Below the pieces are notes generated by a model. The model saw nothing but the letters and a program-made list of their open reading frames with translations, did no database searches and was not told the origin of the DNA. This document shows positions 22,310 to 33,699 of a stretch of DNA of 64,000 nucleotides, in pieces. Source of the stretch: Ryuthela nishihirai (Eukaryota > Arthropoda > Arachnida > Araneae > Heptathelidae); NCBI GenBank assembly GCA_038380435.1, contig JAWZYU010000025.1, forward strand, positions 47,190,691 to 47,254,690, written 5' to 3'. Both the position numbers and the translations under genes were made by a program. Within the stretch, counting starts at the first letter, position 1. The number at the start of each line of letters is the position of its first letter.

Positions 22310-22880
22310 CCTGCTACTGATCTACGGGACCTGGGTTCGAGCCCCGGATAAGGCATGGCTGTGTGTGTCGTTTTTCTGCTGAGGTCCTGCCATCCTCTCA
22401 GACCTTCTACTATGGCATATAAACTGGCAGGCTCCTGTCAGACCTCTGTGGCAAGCAGCTGCTTGAGGGGGTATTTATTTGTGCCGTCCCATGGCCGAGT
22501 GGTTAGCGCGCTTGGCTACTGATCTAAGGGACCTGGGTTCGAGCCCCGGGTAAGGCATGGATGTATGTGTCGTTTTTCTGCTGAGGTCCTGCCATCCTCT
22601 CAGACCTTCTAACTATGGCATATAAACTGGCAGGCTCCTGTCAGACCTCTGTGGCAAGCAGCTGCTTGAGGGGGTATTTATTTGTGCCGTCCCATGGCCG
22701 AGTGGTTAGCGCGCTTGGCTACTGATCTAAGGGACCTGGGTTCGAGCCCCGGGTAAGGCATGGATGTATGTGTCGTTTTTCTGCTGAGGTCCTGCCATCC
22801 TCTCAGACCTTCTACTATGGCATATAAACTGGCAGGCTCCTGTCAGACCTCTGTGGCAAGCAGCTGCTTGAGGGGATATT
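22310..22880 (+). repeat. SINE-B tandem, three copies, ~203 bp unit
   Basis: Two complete units and one lacking the A box. Each has a tRNA-like head (A box TGGCCGAGTGGTTAGCGCGC, B box GGTTCGAGCCCCGG), a body with TTTTCTGCTGAGGTCCTGCC, and an end TGTGGCAAGCAGCTGCTTGA then GGGG(G/A)TATTTA. Units start at 22481 and 22684. Copies differ by only a few bases, so the tandem is recent or homogenised. This is the best definition of SINE-B in the window. Confidence 0.85.
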
Positions 22881-23010
22881 TATGATTATTTACTGTGATA
22901 AATGAATGTTTCAAAAACGTCTTTGCATTGTAATATTAAGCCATATCATTGAAATAAGAAGAAAATAGAGCATTTTCCCCAGTCGATGTTTTTCATAATT
23001 CTCAACTAAA

Positions 23011-23125
23011 ATTGAGGCCTGGAAAATTTCCGGGAGACATGGGTTCGAATCTCACTCATGGTGAAATCAATTTTTTGAGCTTCATACTTCTGAGTGCCGT
23101 GTCTAAAGGATCCTATGATACTTTA
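23011..23125 (+). mobile_element. SINE-C fragment
   Basis: Shares GTGGGTTCGAATC(C/T)CACTCATGG-type B box, then CTTCA...GAGT(G/T)CC and a GGA...TCCT(A/G)TGAT end with 41446-41595. The A-box half is decayed here. Confidence 0.5.
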
Positions 23126-23204
23126 CTATTGTAAAATATAGCTACACCTTTCGACAAAGGAATCTACAGCTCATCATTGATTTACTGAGTAGCTTTCACT
23201 TTCA

Positions 23205-23290
23205 AGCTGCTTTATGAAACAGGATGAAGATGAGTGTAGAGGAAAAATTGTTTTGAGGGGGGTGGGATCTGAACCTATGACCTCCCGATG
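23205..23290 (-). mobile_element. SINE-D fragment
   Basis: The minus strand reads GGGAGGTCATAGGTTCAGAT, then a TTTTTCCTCTACACTCATCT and a CATCCTGTTTCATAAA segment. The pieces 23498-23590 and 24030-24130 (both plus strand) share these blocks (TTTTCCTCTACACCCATCTC, TGTTACTTAAA). It is a tRNA-like, fourth small family defined only by these three fragments. Confidence 0.4.
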
Positions 23291-23475
23291 ATGGATGGCC
23301 TTGACGGGAGGCTACCATCTGTAGCTATATTTATATATAGCTACAGATTGATTGTCCAATTGATCAAGCCATCATCCTGTTGTAGCCATCATCCCGTCAA
23401 GCCATCATCCTGTTGTAAAATATAGCTACATACGGTAGCCTCCCGTCAGCCTTGACGGGAGGCTACCATATGTAG
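23290..23475. repeat. Shuffled inverted SINE-A micro-fragments
   Basis: Pieces of the SINE-A sequence GGCCTTGACGGGAGGCTACC occur at about 23300, and as an inverted pair at about 23435-23468. The pair forms a 15 bp stem, GGTAGCCTCCCGTCA, with a 4-base loop. Short segments CAAGCCATCATCC and AAATATAGCTACA repeat between them in both orientations. Confidence 0.65.
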
Positions 23476-23642
23476 TTATATTTTACAACAGTCAGGTGCT
23501 TTGGACCACTGAACTAAGGAATGCAGATTCATACAACTTTTCCTCTACACCCATCTCATCTTGTTACTTAAAGTATGCCAGGGATGGCTCTGAAGTACGA
23601 ATTTCACCAAATGCGCTCAAAGGACAGTGACTGACCCAATGG

Positions 23643-24008
23643 GCGGCACTTTTTTGCACACCATGGGCTAAATGGCCAGGTCACATGGAACCCGAAGGCT
23701 CAGAGAAGGTTGGGGGAGGGGACCCACTGGAACAGCTGTTGGGAGACAGATGGTAGCCTCCCGTCAAGGCCATCCAGCGTGTTCTTTAACGTGCACAGGG
23801 TATGACTCTCCCGCACACGGGGGCCACGGCTTAACGTCCCATCCGACGGACGGCGGCCTTTCCAAGCCCATCGGTGTCCCTTACTGACCGTGGGCAGGGC
23901 GGGGAATTTTTGAGGAGATAAATCTCAACGCTGACTCAGCTGGGACTCGAACCTGGGAACTACAGATTACGAGCCTGGCGCGCTACCGACTGAGCCACCC
24001 CCACCCCT
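23643..24008 (-). mobile_element. SINE-A lacking its 3' tail, with TSD
   Basis: Minus-strand copy. It lacks about 20 terminal bases (the GGGTTGTTTTACCTCTGA end seen in other minus copies) and starts at CGGCACTTTTTTGC. A 16 bp duplication GTGACTGACCCAATGG (23627-23642 and 24009-24024) still flanks it exactly. Insertion therefore occurred without the usual tail. Confidence 0.9.
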
Positions 24009-24029
24009 GTGACTGACCCAATGGTGTAC

Positions 24030-24130
24030 AGCATCAGCAGTAGGGGAGGGATTGATCAGCTATCAGGAGGTCATGGATCAGATCCCACACGGCTCAAGAG
24101 AATTTCTTCCTCTACAGTCTGTTACTTAAA
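24030..24130 (+). mobile_element. SINE-D fragment
   Basis: Reads AGGAGGTCATGGATCAGATC then CTCAAGAGAATTTCTTCCTC and TGTTACTTAAA, matching the minus strand of 23205-23290. The host of the SINE-A at 23643 appears to be an array of such fragments. Confidence 0.4.
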
Positions 24131-24807
24131 TAGTTTGTAGTGATTAAACATTAGTTAATATTTTCACATACTTAAGTATAGTAATAGCACACGTTTTATG
24201 TGAATTCTTACCAATTCGTTTCTTACCATTTTTAACAGAAAAAAAAAATAAAGCAATAATGTATTAAATGATTTAGATAAATGTTAAATTTCATTAAAAT
24301 TTCGATGATAATTTTAAATTAATGTTAAGAAAATGCATTCAAAAATGAATTATTTGATGCGATAAAAACCAGTCCCCTAAATTACATATTTTATTTTTTT
24401 ATAAACATTTTTTCGCGATTTTCACCTTTATGTTTTGGTTTATAATATTTCTATTTGAATTAGAAATATATATTTCATTTATTTTTATATTTTTAACCAT
24501 TTTCCAATGTCTACAAAATATTTTTGCTCTCTGTATGTGAGCCGCGGGACCTCATTTGAATAGCCCTGTTGGTAACCTAAAGATAAATGAAAAGTTTCCT
24601 AATTTATTCCATCGAAAAATCTGATTTATGTATAAAATTAACCATTTAGTTAATGGATATCTTGTTGGTAATAATAATTTATTTACAAATACAGAAGACA
24701 AGAAATTTCCTTACCTGAAATTATCTTTTTTTTTTGCGAACCTCTTTGTACACCATCGTTAGGTATTTTATAACGAAGGGGGAAATTCGTTGCGCTTCAC
24801 GTGAAAA
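24131..24807. other. Very AT-rich unique stretch
   Basis: No gene, no tandem repeat, no recognisable transposon. Confidence 0.4.
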
Positions 24808-25665
24808 ACCCTTTGAATTCCAACGACATCTGCAAACCCATTTTTGAAATTCATCTACATCTGGAAATTCATCTTTCAAATCCAACTACGTCTGAAAACC
24901 CATTTTTGAAATCCGACGGAATTTGGAAATCCTTTTTTTTTTTTAAATCCAGCGATATTTGGAAACCCATTTTTGAAATCCAACGCTATCTGGAGACCCA
25001 TTTTTGAAATCCATCTACATCTGGAAACTTCTCCTTGAAATCCATCTACATATGGAAACCCATTTTTAAAATCCATCTACATCTGGAAACCCATCCTTGA
25101 AATCCATCTACATATGGACACCATTTTTTAAATCCAATGACATTTGGAAACCCATCCTTGAAATCCATCTACATCTGCAAACCCATCCTTGAAATCCATC
25201 TATATCTGCAAACCCATTTTTGAAATCCATCTACATCTGGAAACTCATTTTTGAAATCAAACGACATATGGAAACCATTTTTGAAATCCAATGACATTTG
25301 GAAACCCATTTTTGAAATTCAACGATATCTGGAAATCCATCCTTGAAATCCATCTACATATGCAAACCCGTCCTTGAAATCCATCTACATCTGCAAACCC
25401 ATTTTTGAAATCCATCTACATATGCAAACCCATCCTTGAAATCCATCTACATCTGCAAACCCATTTTTGAAATCCATCTACATCTGCAAACCCATCCTTG
25501 AAATCCATCTACATATGCAAACCCATCCTTGAAATCCATCTACATCTGCAAACCCATTCTTGAAATCCATCTACATCTGGAAACTCATCTTTGAAATCCA
25601 ACGACATAAGGAAACCATTTTTGAAATCCAATGACATTTGAAAACCAATTTTTGAAATCCGATTA
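24808..25665 (+). repeat. 31 bp tandem repeat, ~27 copies
   Basis: Unit is roughly TTGAAATCCATCTACATCTG then CAAACCCATTT. The left and right thirds are more diverged (AACGACAT and ATGACATTTG variants). The centre (25360-25560) alternates CATTTT and CATCCT types, suggesting a two-unit sub-period. Confidence 0.88.
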
Positions 25666-25984
25666 ATGTGTTTTCATTTAGAAGATAAAAAGAAATTTTG
25701 TCTAGGAGATGGGGAGTTTCAAGTTACGTTTTAAAATTGAAGTTGCAACATTAATTATTAATTCGCAGATATAGATTAGAGGGAGATAAAGTTTCCAATG
25801 TAAGGGTTGTGGTTAATTGGACGGTAATTAATCGGTACGCCGTTCCACAATTTTATTTAGAAAACGTCCTCCCAGAGAGTGAAATACCACGTGATACGAA
25901 TAAGACATGTTCAAAGCTTTCAGAAAAATGTTCAAAATAAACATTTTTGAAAAATGTTGCTGTTTTAAAATAGGTTTAATAAAA

Positions 25985-26060
25985 TAGGTTAAATTATGCT
26001 AGAAATTTGAAATTTTGGTGGTGGAATGCGAAGGTTACGAATTTTCCATTGCCAACAATG
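25985..26060 (+). repeat. Dispersed repeat R2, short copy
   Basis: Contains TGCTAGAAATTTGAAATTTT, GGTGGTGGAATGCGAAGGTT and ACGAATTTTCCATTG. These blocks recur in the same order at 26640-26745 and 35700-35795. It is unclassified and interrupted by the SINE-A at 26061. Confidence 0.5.
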
Positions 26061-26444
26061 GGTTGGGTTGTTTTACCTCTGAGCTGCACTTTTTTGCACA
26101 CCATGGGCTAAATGGCCAGGTCACATGGACCCCGAAGGCTCAGAGAAGGTTGGGGGAGGGGACCCACTGGAACAGATGTTGGGAGACAGATGGTAGCCTC
26201 CCCTCAAGGCCATCCAGCGTGTTCTTTAACGTGCACAGGGTATGGCTCTCCCGCACACGGGGGCACGGCTTAACTCCCATCCGACGGACGGCGGACTTTC
26301 CAAGCCCATCGGTGTCCCGTACTGACCGTGGGCAGGGCGGGGAATTTTGCGGAGATAAATCTCAACGCTGACCCAGCTGGGACTCGAACCTGGGAACTAC
26401 AGGTTACGAGCCTGGCGCGCTACCGACTGAGCCACCCCCGCCCC
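26061..26444 (-). mobile_element. SINE-A, full length, TSD
   Basis: Complete minus-strand copy. The 11 bp TSD TGCCAACA(A/G)TG lies at 26050-26060 and 26445-26455, with one mismatch. Confidence 0.93.
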
Positions 26445-26589
26445 TGCCAACAGTGAGTTGACCCCTTAGATCTAAGGGCGTGGGGGGGAACACACCTTTC
26501 TAGTTTTACCAGATAATTATTTGCTTTTAGTGATAAATGAAAAATTCTTTTTCGGTTAGATAGGAATTGACAAAATATTATGATTCACA

Positions 26590-26750
26590 CTTTTTAAATC
26601 TTCCGAAAACTATAATTGCGCCCTCCAACGGTGGAAAAATTTACAAATTCCAAAATTTGAAATAAATGTTGCAAACGCGTATTTAAGCTAGAAATTTTTA
26701 ATTTTGGTGGTGAAATGTGAACGTCATGAAGTTTCTATTGGAAACAAAGA
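26590..26750 (+). repeat. Dispersed repeat R2, copy
   Basis: GCTAGAAATTTTTAATTTTG, GTGGTGAAATGTGAACGTCA and TGAAGTTTCTATTGG parallel the copies at 25985 and 35620. The preceding GCGCCCTCCAACGGTGGAAA parallels GCGTCCTCTAAGGGTGCAAA at 35660. No coding content. Confidence 0.45.
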
Positions 26751-26880
26751 AAACGATAATTAGAAAACTTTTTTTTAATTTCATTGGTACTAATGAAACG
26801 TTGTAATTCGTATTTTTCAAATACTTAGTAGTTTTAAAATACATATCTTTACAAATCACTGAAATGATGAAACAGCAGAG

Positions 26881-29800
26881 TTGTTATCGATGTGATGTGA
26901 TAAAATGTGATGGGAAGGTTAGAAACCCTTCAACAATGGGCTTCCTGTCCAGTTGTTATCGATGTGATGTGATAAAATGTGATGGGAAGGTTAGAAACCC
27001 TTCAACAATGGGCTTCCTGTCTAGTTGTTATCGATGTGATGTGATAAAATGTGATGGGAAGGTTAGAAACCCTTCAACAATGGGCTTCCTGTCCAGTTGT
27101 TATCGATGTGATGTGATAAAATGTGATGGGAAGGTTAGAAACCCTTCAACAATGGGCTTCCTGTCCAGTTGTTATCGATGTGATGTGATAAAATGTGATG
27201 GGAAGGTTAGAAACCCTTCAACAATGGGCTTCCTGTCTAGTTGTTATCGATGTGATGTGATAAAATGTGATGGGAAGGTTAGAAACCCTTCAACAATGGG
27301 CTTCCTGTCCAGTTGTTATCGATGTGATGTGATAAAATGTGATGGGAAGGTTAGAAACCCTTCAACAATGGGCTTCCTGTCCAGTTGTTATCGATGTGAT
27401 GTGATAAAATGTGATGTGAAGGTTAGAAACCCTTCAACAATGGGCTTCCTGTCCAGTTGTTATCGATGTGATGTGATAAAATGTGATGGGAAGGTTAGAA
27501 ACCCTTCAACAATGGGCTTCCTGTCCAGTTGTTATCGATGTGATGTGATAAAATGTGATGGGAAGGTTAGAAACCCATCAACAATGGGCTTCCTGTCTAG
27601 TTGTTATCGATGTGATGTGATAAAATGTGATGGGAAGGTTAGAAACCCTTCAACAATGGGCTTCCTGTCCAGTTGTTATCGATGTGATGTGATAAAATGT
27701 GATGGGAAGGTTAGAAACCCTTCAACAATGGGCTTCCTGTCCACTTGTTATCGATGTGATGTGATAAAATGTGATGGGAAGGTTAGAAACCCTTCAACAA
27801 TGGGCTTCCTGTCTAGTTGTTATCGATGTGATGTGATAAAATGTGATGGGAAGGTTAGAAACCCTTCAACAATGGGCTTCCTGTCTAGTTGTTATCGATG
27901 TGATGTGATAAAATGTGATGGGAAGGTTAGAAACCCTTCAACAATGGGCTTCCTGTCCAGTTGTTATCGATGTGATGTGATAAAATGTGATGGGAAGGTT
28001 AGAAACCCTTCAACAATGGGCTTCCTGTCCAGTTGTTATCGATGTGATGTGATAAAATGTGATGGGAAGGTTAGAAACCCTTCAACAATGGGCTTCCTGT
28101 CTAGTTGTTATCGATGTGATGTGATAAAATGTGATGGGAAGGTTAGAAACCCTTCAACAATGGGCTTCCTGTCCAGTTGTTATCGATGTGATGTGATAAA
28201 ATGTGATGGGAAGGTTAGAAACCCTTCAACAATGGGCTTCCTGTCCAGTTGTTATCGATGTGATGTGATAAAATGTGATGGGAAGGTTAGAAACCCTTCA
28301 ACAATGGGCTTCCTGTCTAGTTGTTATCGATGTGATGTGATAAAATGTGATGGGAAGGTTAGAAACCCTTCAACAATGGGCTTCCTGTCCAGTTGTTATC
28401 GATGTGATGTGATAAAATGTGATGGGAAGGTTAGAAACCCTTCAACAATGGGCTTCCTGTCCAGTTGTTATCGATGTGATGTGATAAAATGTGATGGGAA
28501 GGTTAGAAACCCTTCAACAATGGGCTTCCTGTCCAGTTGTTATCGATGTGATGTGATAAAATGTGATGGGAAGGTTAGAAACCCTTCAACAATGGGCTTC
28601 CTGTCCAGTTGTTATCGATGTGATGTGATAAAATGTGATGGGAAGGTTAGAAACCCTTCAACAATGGGCTTCCTGTCTAGTTGTTATCGATGTGATGTGA
28701 TAAAATGTGATGGGAAGGTTAGAAACCCTTCAACAATGGGCTTCCTGTCCAATTGTTATCGATGTGATGTGATAAAATGTGATGGGAAGGTTAGAAACCC
28801 TTCAACAATGGGCTTCCTGTCCAGTTGTTATCGATGTGATGTGATAAAATGTGATGGGAAGGTTAGAAACCCTTCAACAATGGGCTTCCTGTCCAGTTGT
28901 TATCGATGTGATGTGATAAAATGTGATGGGAAGTTTAGAAACCCTTCAACAATGGGCTTCCTGTCCAGTTGTTATCGATGTGATGTGATAAAATGTGATG
29001 GGAAGGTTAGAAACCCTTCAACAATGGGCTTCCTGTCCAGTTGTTATCGATGTGATGTGATAAAATGTGATGGGAAGGTTAGAAACCCTTCAACAATGGG
29101 CTTCCTGTCCAGTTGTTATCGATGTGATGTGATAAAATGTGATGGGAAGGTTAGAAACCCTTCAACAATGGGCTTCCTGTCCAGTTGTTATCGATGTGAT
29201 GTGATAAAATGTGATGGGAAGGTTAGAAACCCTTCAACAATGGGCTTCCTGTCCAGTTGTTATCGATGTGATGTGATAAAATGTGATGGGAAGGTTAGAA
29301 ACCCTTCAACAATGGGCTTCCTGTCTAGTTGTTATCGATGTGATGTGATAAAATGTGATGGGAAGGTTAGAAACCCTTCAACAATGGGCTTCCTGTCCAA
29401 TTGTTATCGATGTGATGTGATAAAATGTGATGGGAAGGTTAGAAACCCTTCAACAATGGGCTTCCTGTCCAGTTGTTATCGATGTGATGTGATAAAATGT
29501 GATGGGAAGTTTAGAAACCCTTCAACAATGGGCTTCCTGTCCAGTTGTTATCGATGTGATGTGATAAAATGTGATGGGAAGGTTAGAAACCCTTCAACAA
29601 TGGGCTTCCTGTCCAGTTGTTATCGATGTGATGTGATAAAATGTGATGGGAAGGTTAGAAACCCTTCAACAATGGGCTTCCTGTCCAGTTGTTATCGATG
29701 TGATGTGATAAAATGTGATGGGAAGGTTAGAAACCCTTCAACAATGGGCTTCCTGTCCAGTTGTTATCGATGTGATGTGATAAAATGTGATGGGAAGGTT

Positions 29801-31339
29801 AGAAACCCTTCAACAATGGGCTTCCTGTCTAGTTGTTATCGATGTGATGTGATAAAATGTGATGGGAAGGTTAGAAACCCTTCAACAATGGGCTTCCTGT
29901 CCAGTTGTTATCGATGTGATGTGATAAAATGTGATGGGAAGGTTAGAAACCCTTCAACAATGGGCTTCCTGTCTAGTTGTTATCGATGTGATGTGATAAA
30001 ATGTGATGGGAAGGTTAGAAACCCTTCAACAATGGGCTTCCTGTCCAGTTGTTATCGATGTGATGTGATAAAATGTGATGTGAAGGTTAGAAACCCTTCA
30101 ACAATGGGCTTCCTGTCCAGTTGTTATCGATGTGATGTGATAAAATGTGATGGGAAGGTTAGAAACCCTTCAACAATGGGCTTCCTGTCCAGTTGTTATC
30201 GATGTGATGTGATAAAATGTGATGGGAAGGTTAGAAACCCATCAACAATGGGCTTCCTGTCTAGTTGTTATCGATGTGATGTGATAAAATGTGATGGGAA
30301 GGTTAAAAACCCTTCAACAATGGGCTTCCTGTCCAGTTGTTATCGATGTGATGTGATAAAATGTGATGGGAAGGTTAGAAACCCTTCAACAATGGGCTTC
30401 CTGTCCAGTTGTTATCGATGTGATGTGATAAAATGTGATGGGAAGGTTAGAAACCCTTCAACAATGGGCTTCCTGTCTAGTTGTTATCGATGTGATGTGA
30501 TAAAATGTGATGGGAAGGTTAGAAACCCTTCAACAATGGGCTTCCTGTCTAGTTGTTATCGATGTGATGTGATAAAATGTGATGGGAAGGTTAGAAACCC
30601 TTCAACAATGGGCTTCCTGTCCAGTTGTTATCGATGTGATGTGATAAAATGTGATGGGAAGGTTAGAAACCCTTCAACAATGGGCTTCCTGTCCAGTTGT
30701 TATCGATGTGATGTGATAAAATGTGATGGGAAGGTTAGAAACCCTTCAACAATGGGCTTCCTGTCTAGTTGTTATCGATGTGATGTGATAAAATGTGATG
30801 GGAAGGTTAGAAACCCTTCAACAATGGGCTTCCTGTCCAGTTGTTATCGATGTGATGTGATAAAATGTGATGGGAAGGTTAGAAACCCTTCAACAATGGG
30901 CTTCCTGTCCAGTTGTTATCGATGTGATGTGATAAAATGTGATGGGAAGGTTAGAAACCCTTCAACAATGGGCTTCCTGTCTAGTTGTTATCGATGTGAT
31001 GTGATAAAATGTGATGGGAAGGTTAGAAACCCTTCAACAATGGGCTTCCTGTCCAGTTGTTATCGATGTGATGTGATAAAATGTGATGGGAAGGTTAGAA
31101 ACCCTTCAACAATGGGCTTCCTGTCCAGTTGTTATCGATGTGATGTGATAAAATGTGATGGGAAGGTTAGAAACCCTTCAACAATGGGCTTCCTGTCTAG
31201 TTGTTATCGATGTGATGTGATAAAATGTGATGGGAAGGTTAGAAACCCTTCAACAATGGGCTTCCTGTCCAGTTGTTATCGATGTGATGTGATAAAATGT
31301 GATGGGAAGGTTAGAAACCCTTCAACAATGGGATTCTTG
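26881..31339 (+). repeat. 72 bp satellite, 62 near-identical copies, open in one frame
   Basis: Unit starts TTGTTATCGATGTGATGTGA and ends CAATGGGCTTCCTGTC(C/T)AG. Units differ at only a handful of sites. A silent C/T site in the CCTGTC(C/T)AG segment mostly follows a C-C-T three-unit pattern (216 bp). Rare variants occur in pairs: G-to-T at 27417 and 30081, T-to-A at 27577 and 30241, both 2664 bp = 37 units apart. Because 72 is divisible by three, one frame is open from ATG at 26864 to a stop at 31387 (1507 codons), with Cys-rich 24-residue units (CYRCDVIKC). Flanks show no promoter, splice or homology evidence, so I call a satellite and not a gene. Confidence 0.96.
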
Positions 31340-31387
31340 CTATCCCAAACAAAAAATCGGATGTGTAAATCACAATGTAGAAAATAA

Positions 31388-33230
31388 AAATAATAGTTTT
31401 TCTGAATTTTTTAAAAGTTCCTACTTATGCAGAGTAGACTTTCTGTAATCCAATACTCTTGGATCTTAATTTCTTTTCTGCGCCAAAAGAGATTTCAATA
31501 ACAAAATTTACACTTCAAACAAGGTATAAAAAATAACAGTCACAGTTCACTCTTCTTCAGTTCCACCACAGATATAACCATGAGGTTATCACTTGAGATA
31601 CTGGCCACTAGAGAAAGTTTGTAAGCAAAAACACATTTTTCTTGAACAGTCAATATTTCATATTTATATATTATTAAATTCCTCTTCTTTTTATTTTCGA
31701 AAAACGAAAACCCAGCAAAGGATGAATTCAGATTCTATATAATAAAGAACTTTCCTCTAAGAAACTGAGAATCGGGGTTTTACAAATAACATGTATAGAA
31801 TAAAAATTCGAAAAATTAATGGTCGTTTTCAAGAGATATTCCACTGAGAGCAATAGTGCATTCACTTTTCTGACAGAGATGTGGGAAATGCAACTTTTTA
31901 GATTTAAGAATTAAAAGATTAATATTTTGATGTTGTATAATTATTACTGAAATACAATTTGCTTTTTTCCCATCATCCCTCAGCTGAAATTAAAACTTTT
32001 AAGTATTGAAACAATAGGTAAAGGAAAAACTTCATTCTCTTTGAAAACAAGATTCTCATATGGGCCCGAGGCGACGTGCGTCCTTTTAGTTAACTTTTTA
32101 TTTAACTTTCCTTTAACCTTTCTCGGTTTTTGCATTTTTATATAACTTGTCTTTGAAAAGTTGCTCTTAATGTAATATAGTTATGTAAGAAATGAACAAT
32201 GGCTAATAAATTTCAATTTTAATTTCAAATTCGCTTAATAGAATAAGAGTTATGGAGACTGAAACATTTAAAAGGCGGCTTGCCAATCATAAGATTTTGC
32301 CTCAAAAAACAATTACAATATAAGTAATAATTGCTTTAACAAATCGTTTACTGAAATAAATAGAGTTTTGGATATTAATGATTCAGTTTTTATCAATTTT
32401 TAGAAGTATTTAGGAAGAGCGTATCAACGTCTGATGTTAAATGTTTCTGTTTCGATAACTCTATAAATATGAAAAGAATTGTTCGAAAATTGAGATTTAT
32501 TTTTAAAAGGGTTTTGAGCGAGATCTTCGTATTAACTCCAGTGACGTTTTTCCGTCTAAACCTCATTTTAAAAGTTTACGAGCTTTTAACCCTTTCAGGA
32601 CCATAAGGTTTCTAAGAGTAAATATTAGTATGCAACTGTTTATTTTAGTTTGTTTAGACGTAAAATAAATAAAAATCATAAGAAAAATACATAACAATAT
32701 GTAGTCTTTGTTGGAATTTTATGGGAAATATTTTGTTGGAATTTTATGGACTATAAAGGTAACACAAATTATAGTTAGGCATATTATGCAATGTGATTGA
32801 TTTATTAGAACAAAATGTTAACTAAAATAATACAAAATTATGAAATAAAATTGCTATACAAAATGATGTGCTAATTATGATATTCTGCGAAGCAATTTCT
32901 TTTGGTAGTGAGGCAAAGATGGACATTGCACATAGTACATATATTATGCGTCCTGACAGTTCTGTTTTTGTTTTCTAAACGTTCCCGTTTACGTAATTGC
33001 GTTCGGCATACGTTCTATTTTGACATTCTGTATAAAAAATGCAGATAAGGTTATAATTAAATACGACAATCACCAATTTTAAAATGGGAAAAATGTTTCC
33101 CTTAGTCGTCAAAGGGTTAATGTGTCTTTCTATCTATGTAACATGACCAATACGTTATAAATTTTTATTCTTCTTGCCAGCAGTGTTTTAAGAAATCATT
33201 TTTCACCAGCGTTCCACTTGATAAAACAAG
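31388..33230. other. AT-rich unique stretch
   Basis: About 1.8 kb with no recognisable gene. The segment 32230-32400 weakly resembles 55920-56060 (GAAAC(A/G)TTTAAAAGG, TAATAATTG(C/T)T, AACAAATCGTTTACTGAA-like), possibly a very old dispersed repeat. Confidence 0.35.
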
Positions 33231-33239
33231 TCCATTTGT

Positions 33240-33620
33240 GTTTGGGGGGACAAAGCATACCTCTCCTCTATGTGACCTTGGACCTGCATCAGTGGAGAGC
33301 TGATCAGCTGTACAGGAGAACATCCATTAAACCAAGTCTGCTACCTAGTTTCGAGTTTGGCTGCTTTGATTTTTCCTTGCTATAAAAAGATCCATCCGTG
33401 GAGAAATAAAAGCACTGGAACCTTCTCAACTGATTCCTAGGCTTTTACCAGTTGGGGGAACTGCGCTCACATTTATTGGTTGCTCATTTTACTTGCCTCG
33501 TATTACCCTTGTGCATTGGGGGATCGCATTTCTATTTTTATGGCCGGCATTTGCCTAATGCGAGACACGTTGCTTAATACACACCAGCATTTGCTTAATG
33601 CGAGACACGTGTAAGATGTT
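33240..33620 (+). mobile_element. Possible LTR-type fragment
   Basis: A TATAAAAAG box (33381), an AATAAA signal (33405) and a downstream TACCAGTTGGGGGAACTGCG are spaced as in Ty3/gypsy-type LTR promoters. A 41 bp direct repeat (GCATTTGC(C/T)TAATGCGAGA at 33547 and 33588) follows. No second LTR, no coding region and no TSD seen, so this is a weak call. Confidence 0.25.
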
Positions 33621-33699
33621 TTAATTCAGCAAGGAATCAGCAAAAGCTGAAGCAAACTTTATTTCCGGTTTTGGAAGACGAAAACGAATGCATTTGTGT

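Noticed and set aside
22481..22560. Functional tRNA genes at SINE-A, B and C heads
   Set aside because: A and B boxes are present, but acceptor stems do not close fully and each head continues into a repeat body found at many loci.
26881..31339. CRISPR-like array (regular repeats)
   Set aside because: The 72 bp units are contiguous with no unique spacers, and the context is eukaryotic. The same holds for the 57, 33, 31, 25 and 24 bp arrays.
26864..31387. A genuine 1507-residue Cys-rich protein gene
   Set aside because: Unit length divisible by three makes a stop-free frame likely once the unit lacks stops. There is no promoter, intron or homology evidence, and the variants are not biased to silent sites. 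Kept only as a question in the findings.
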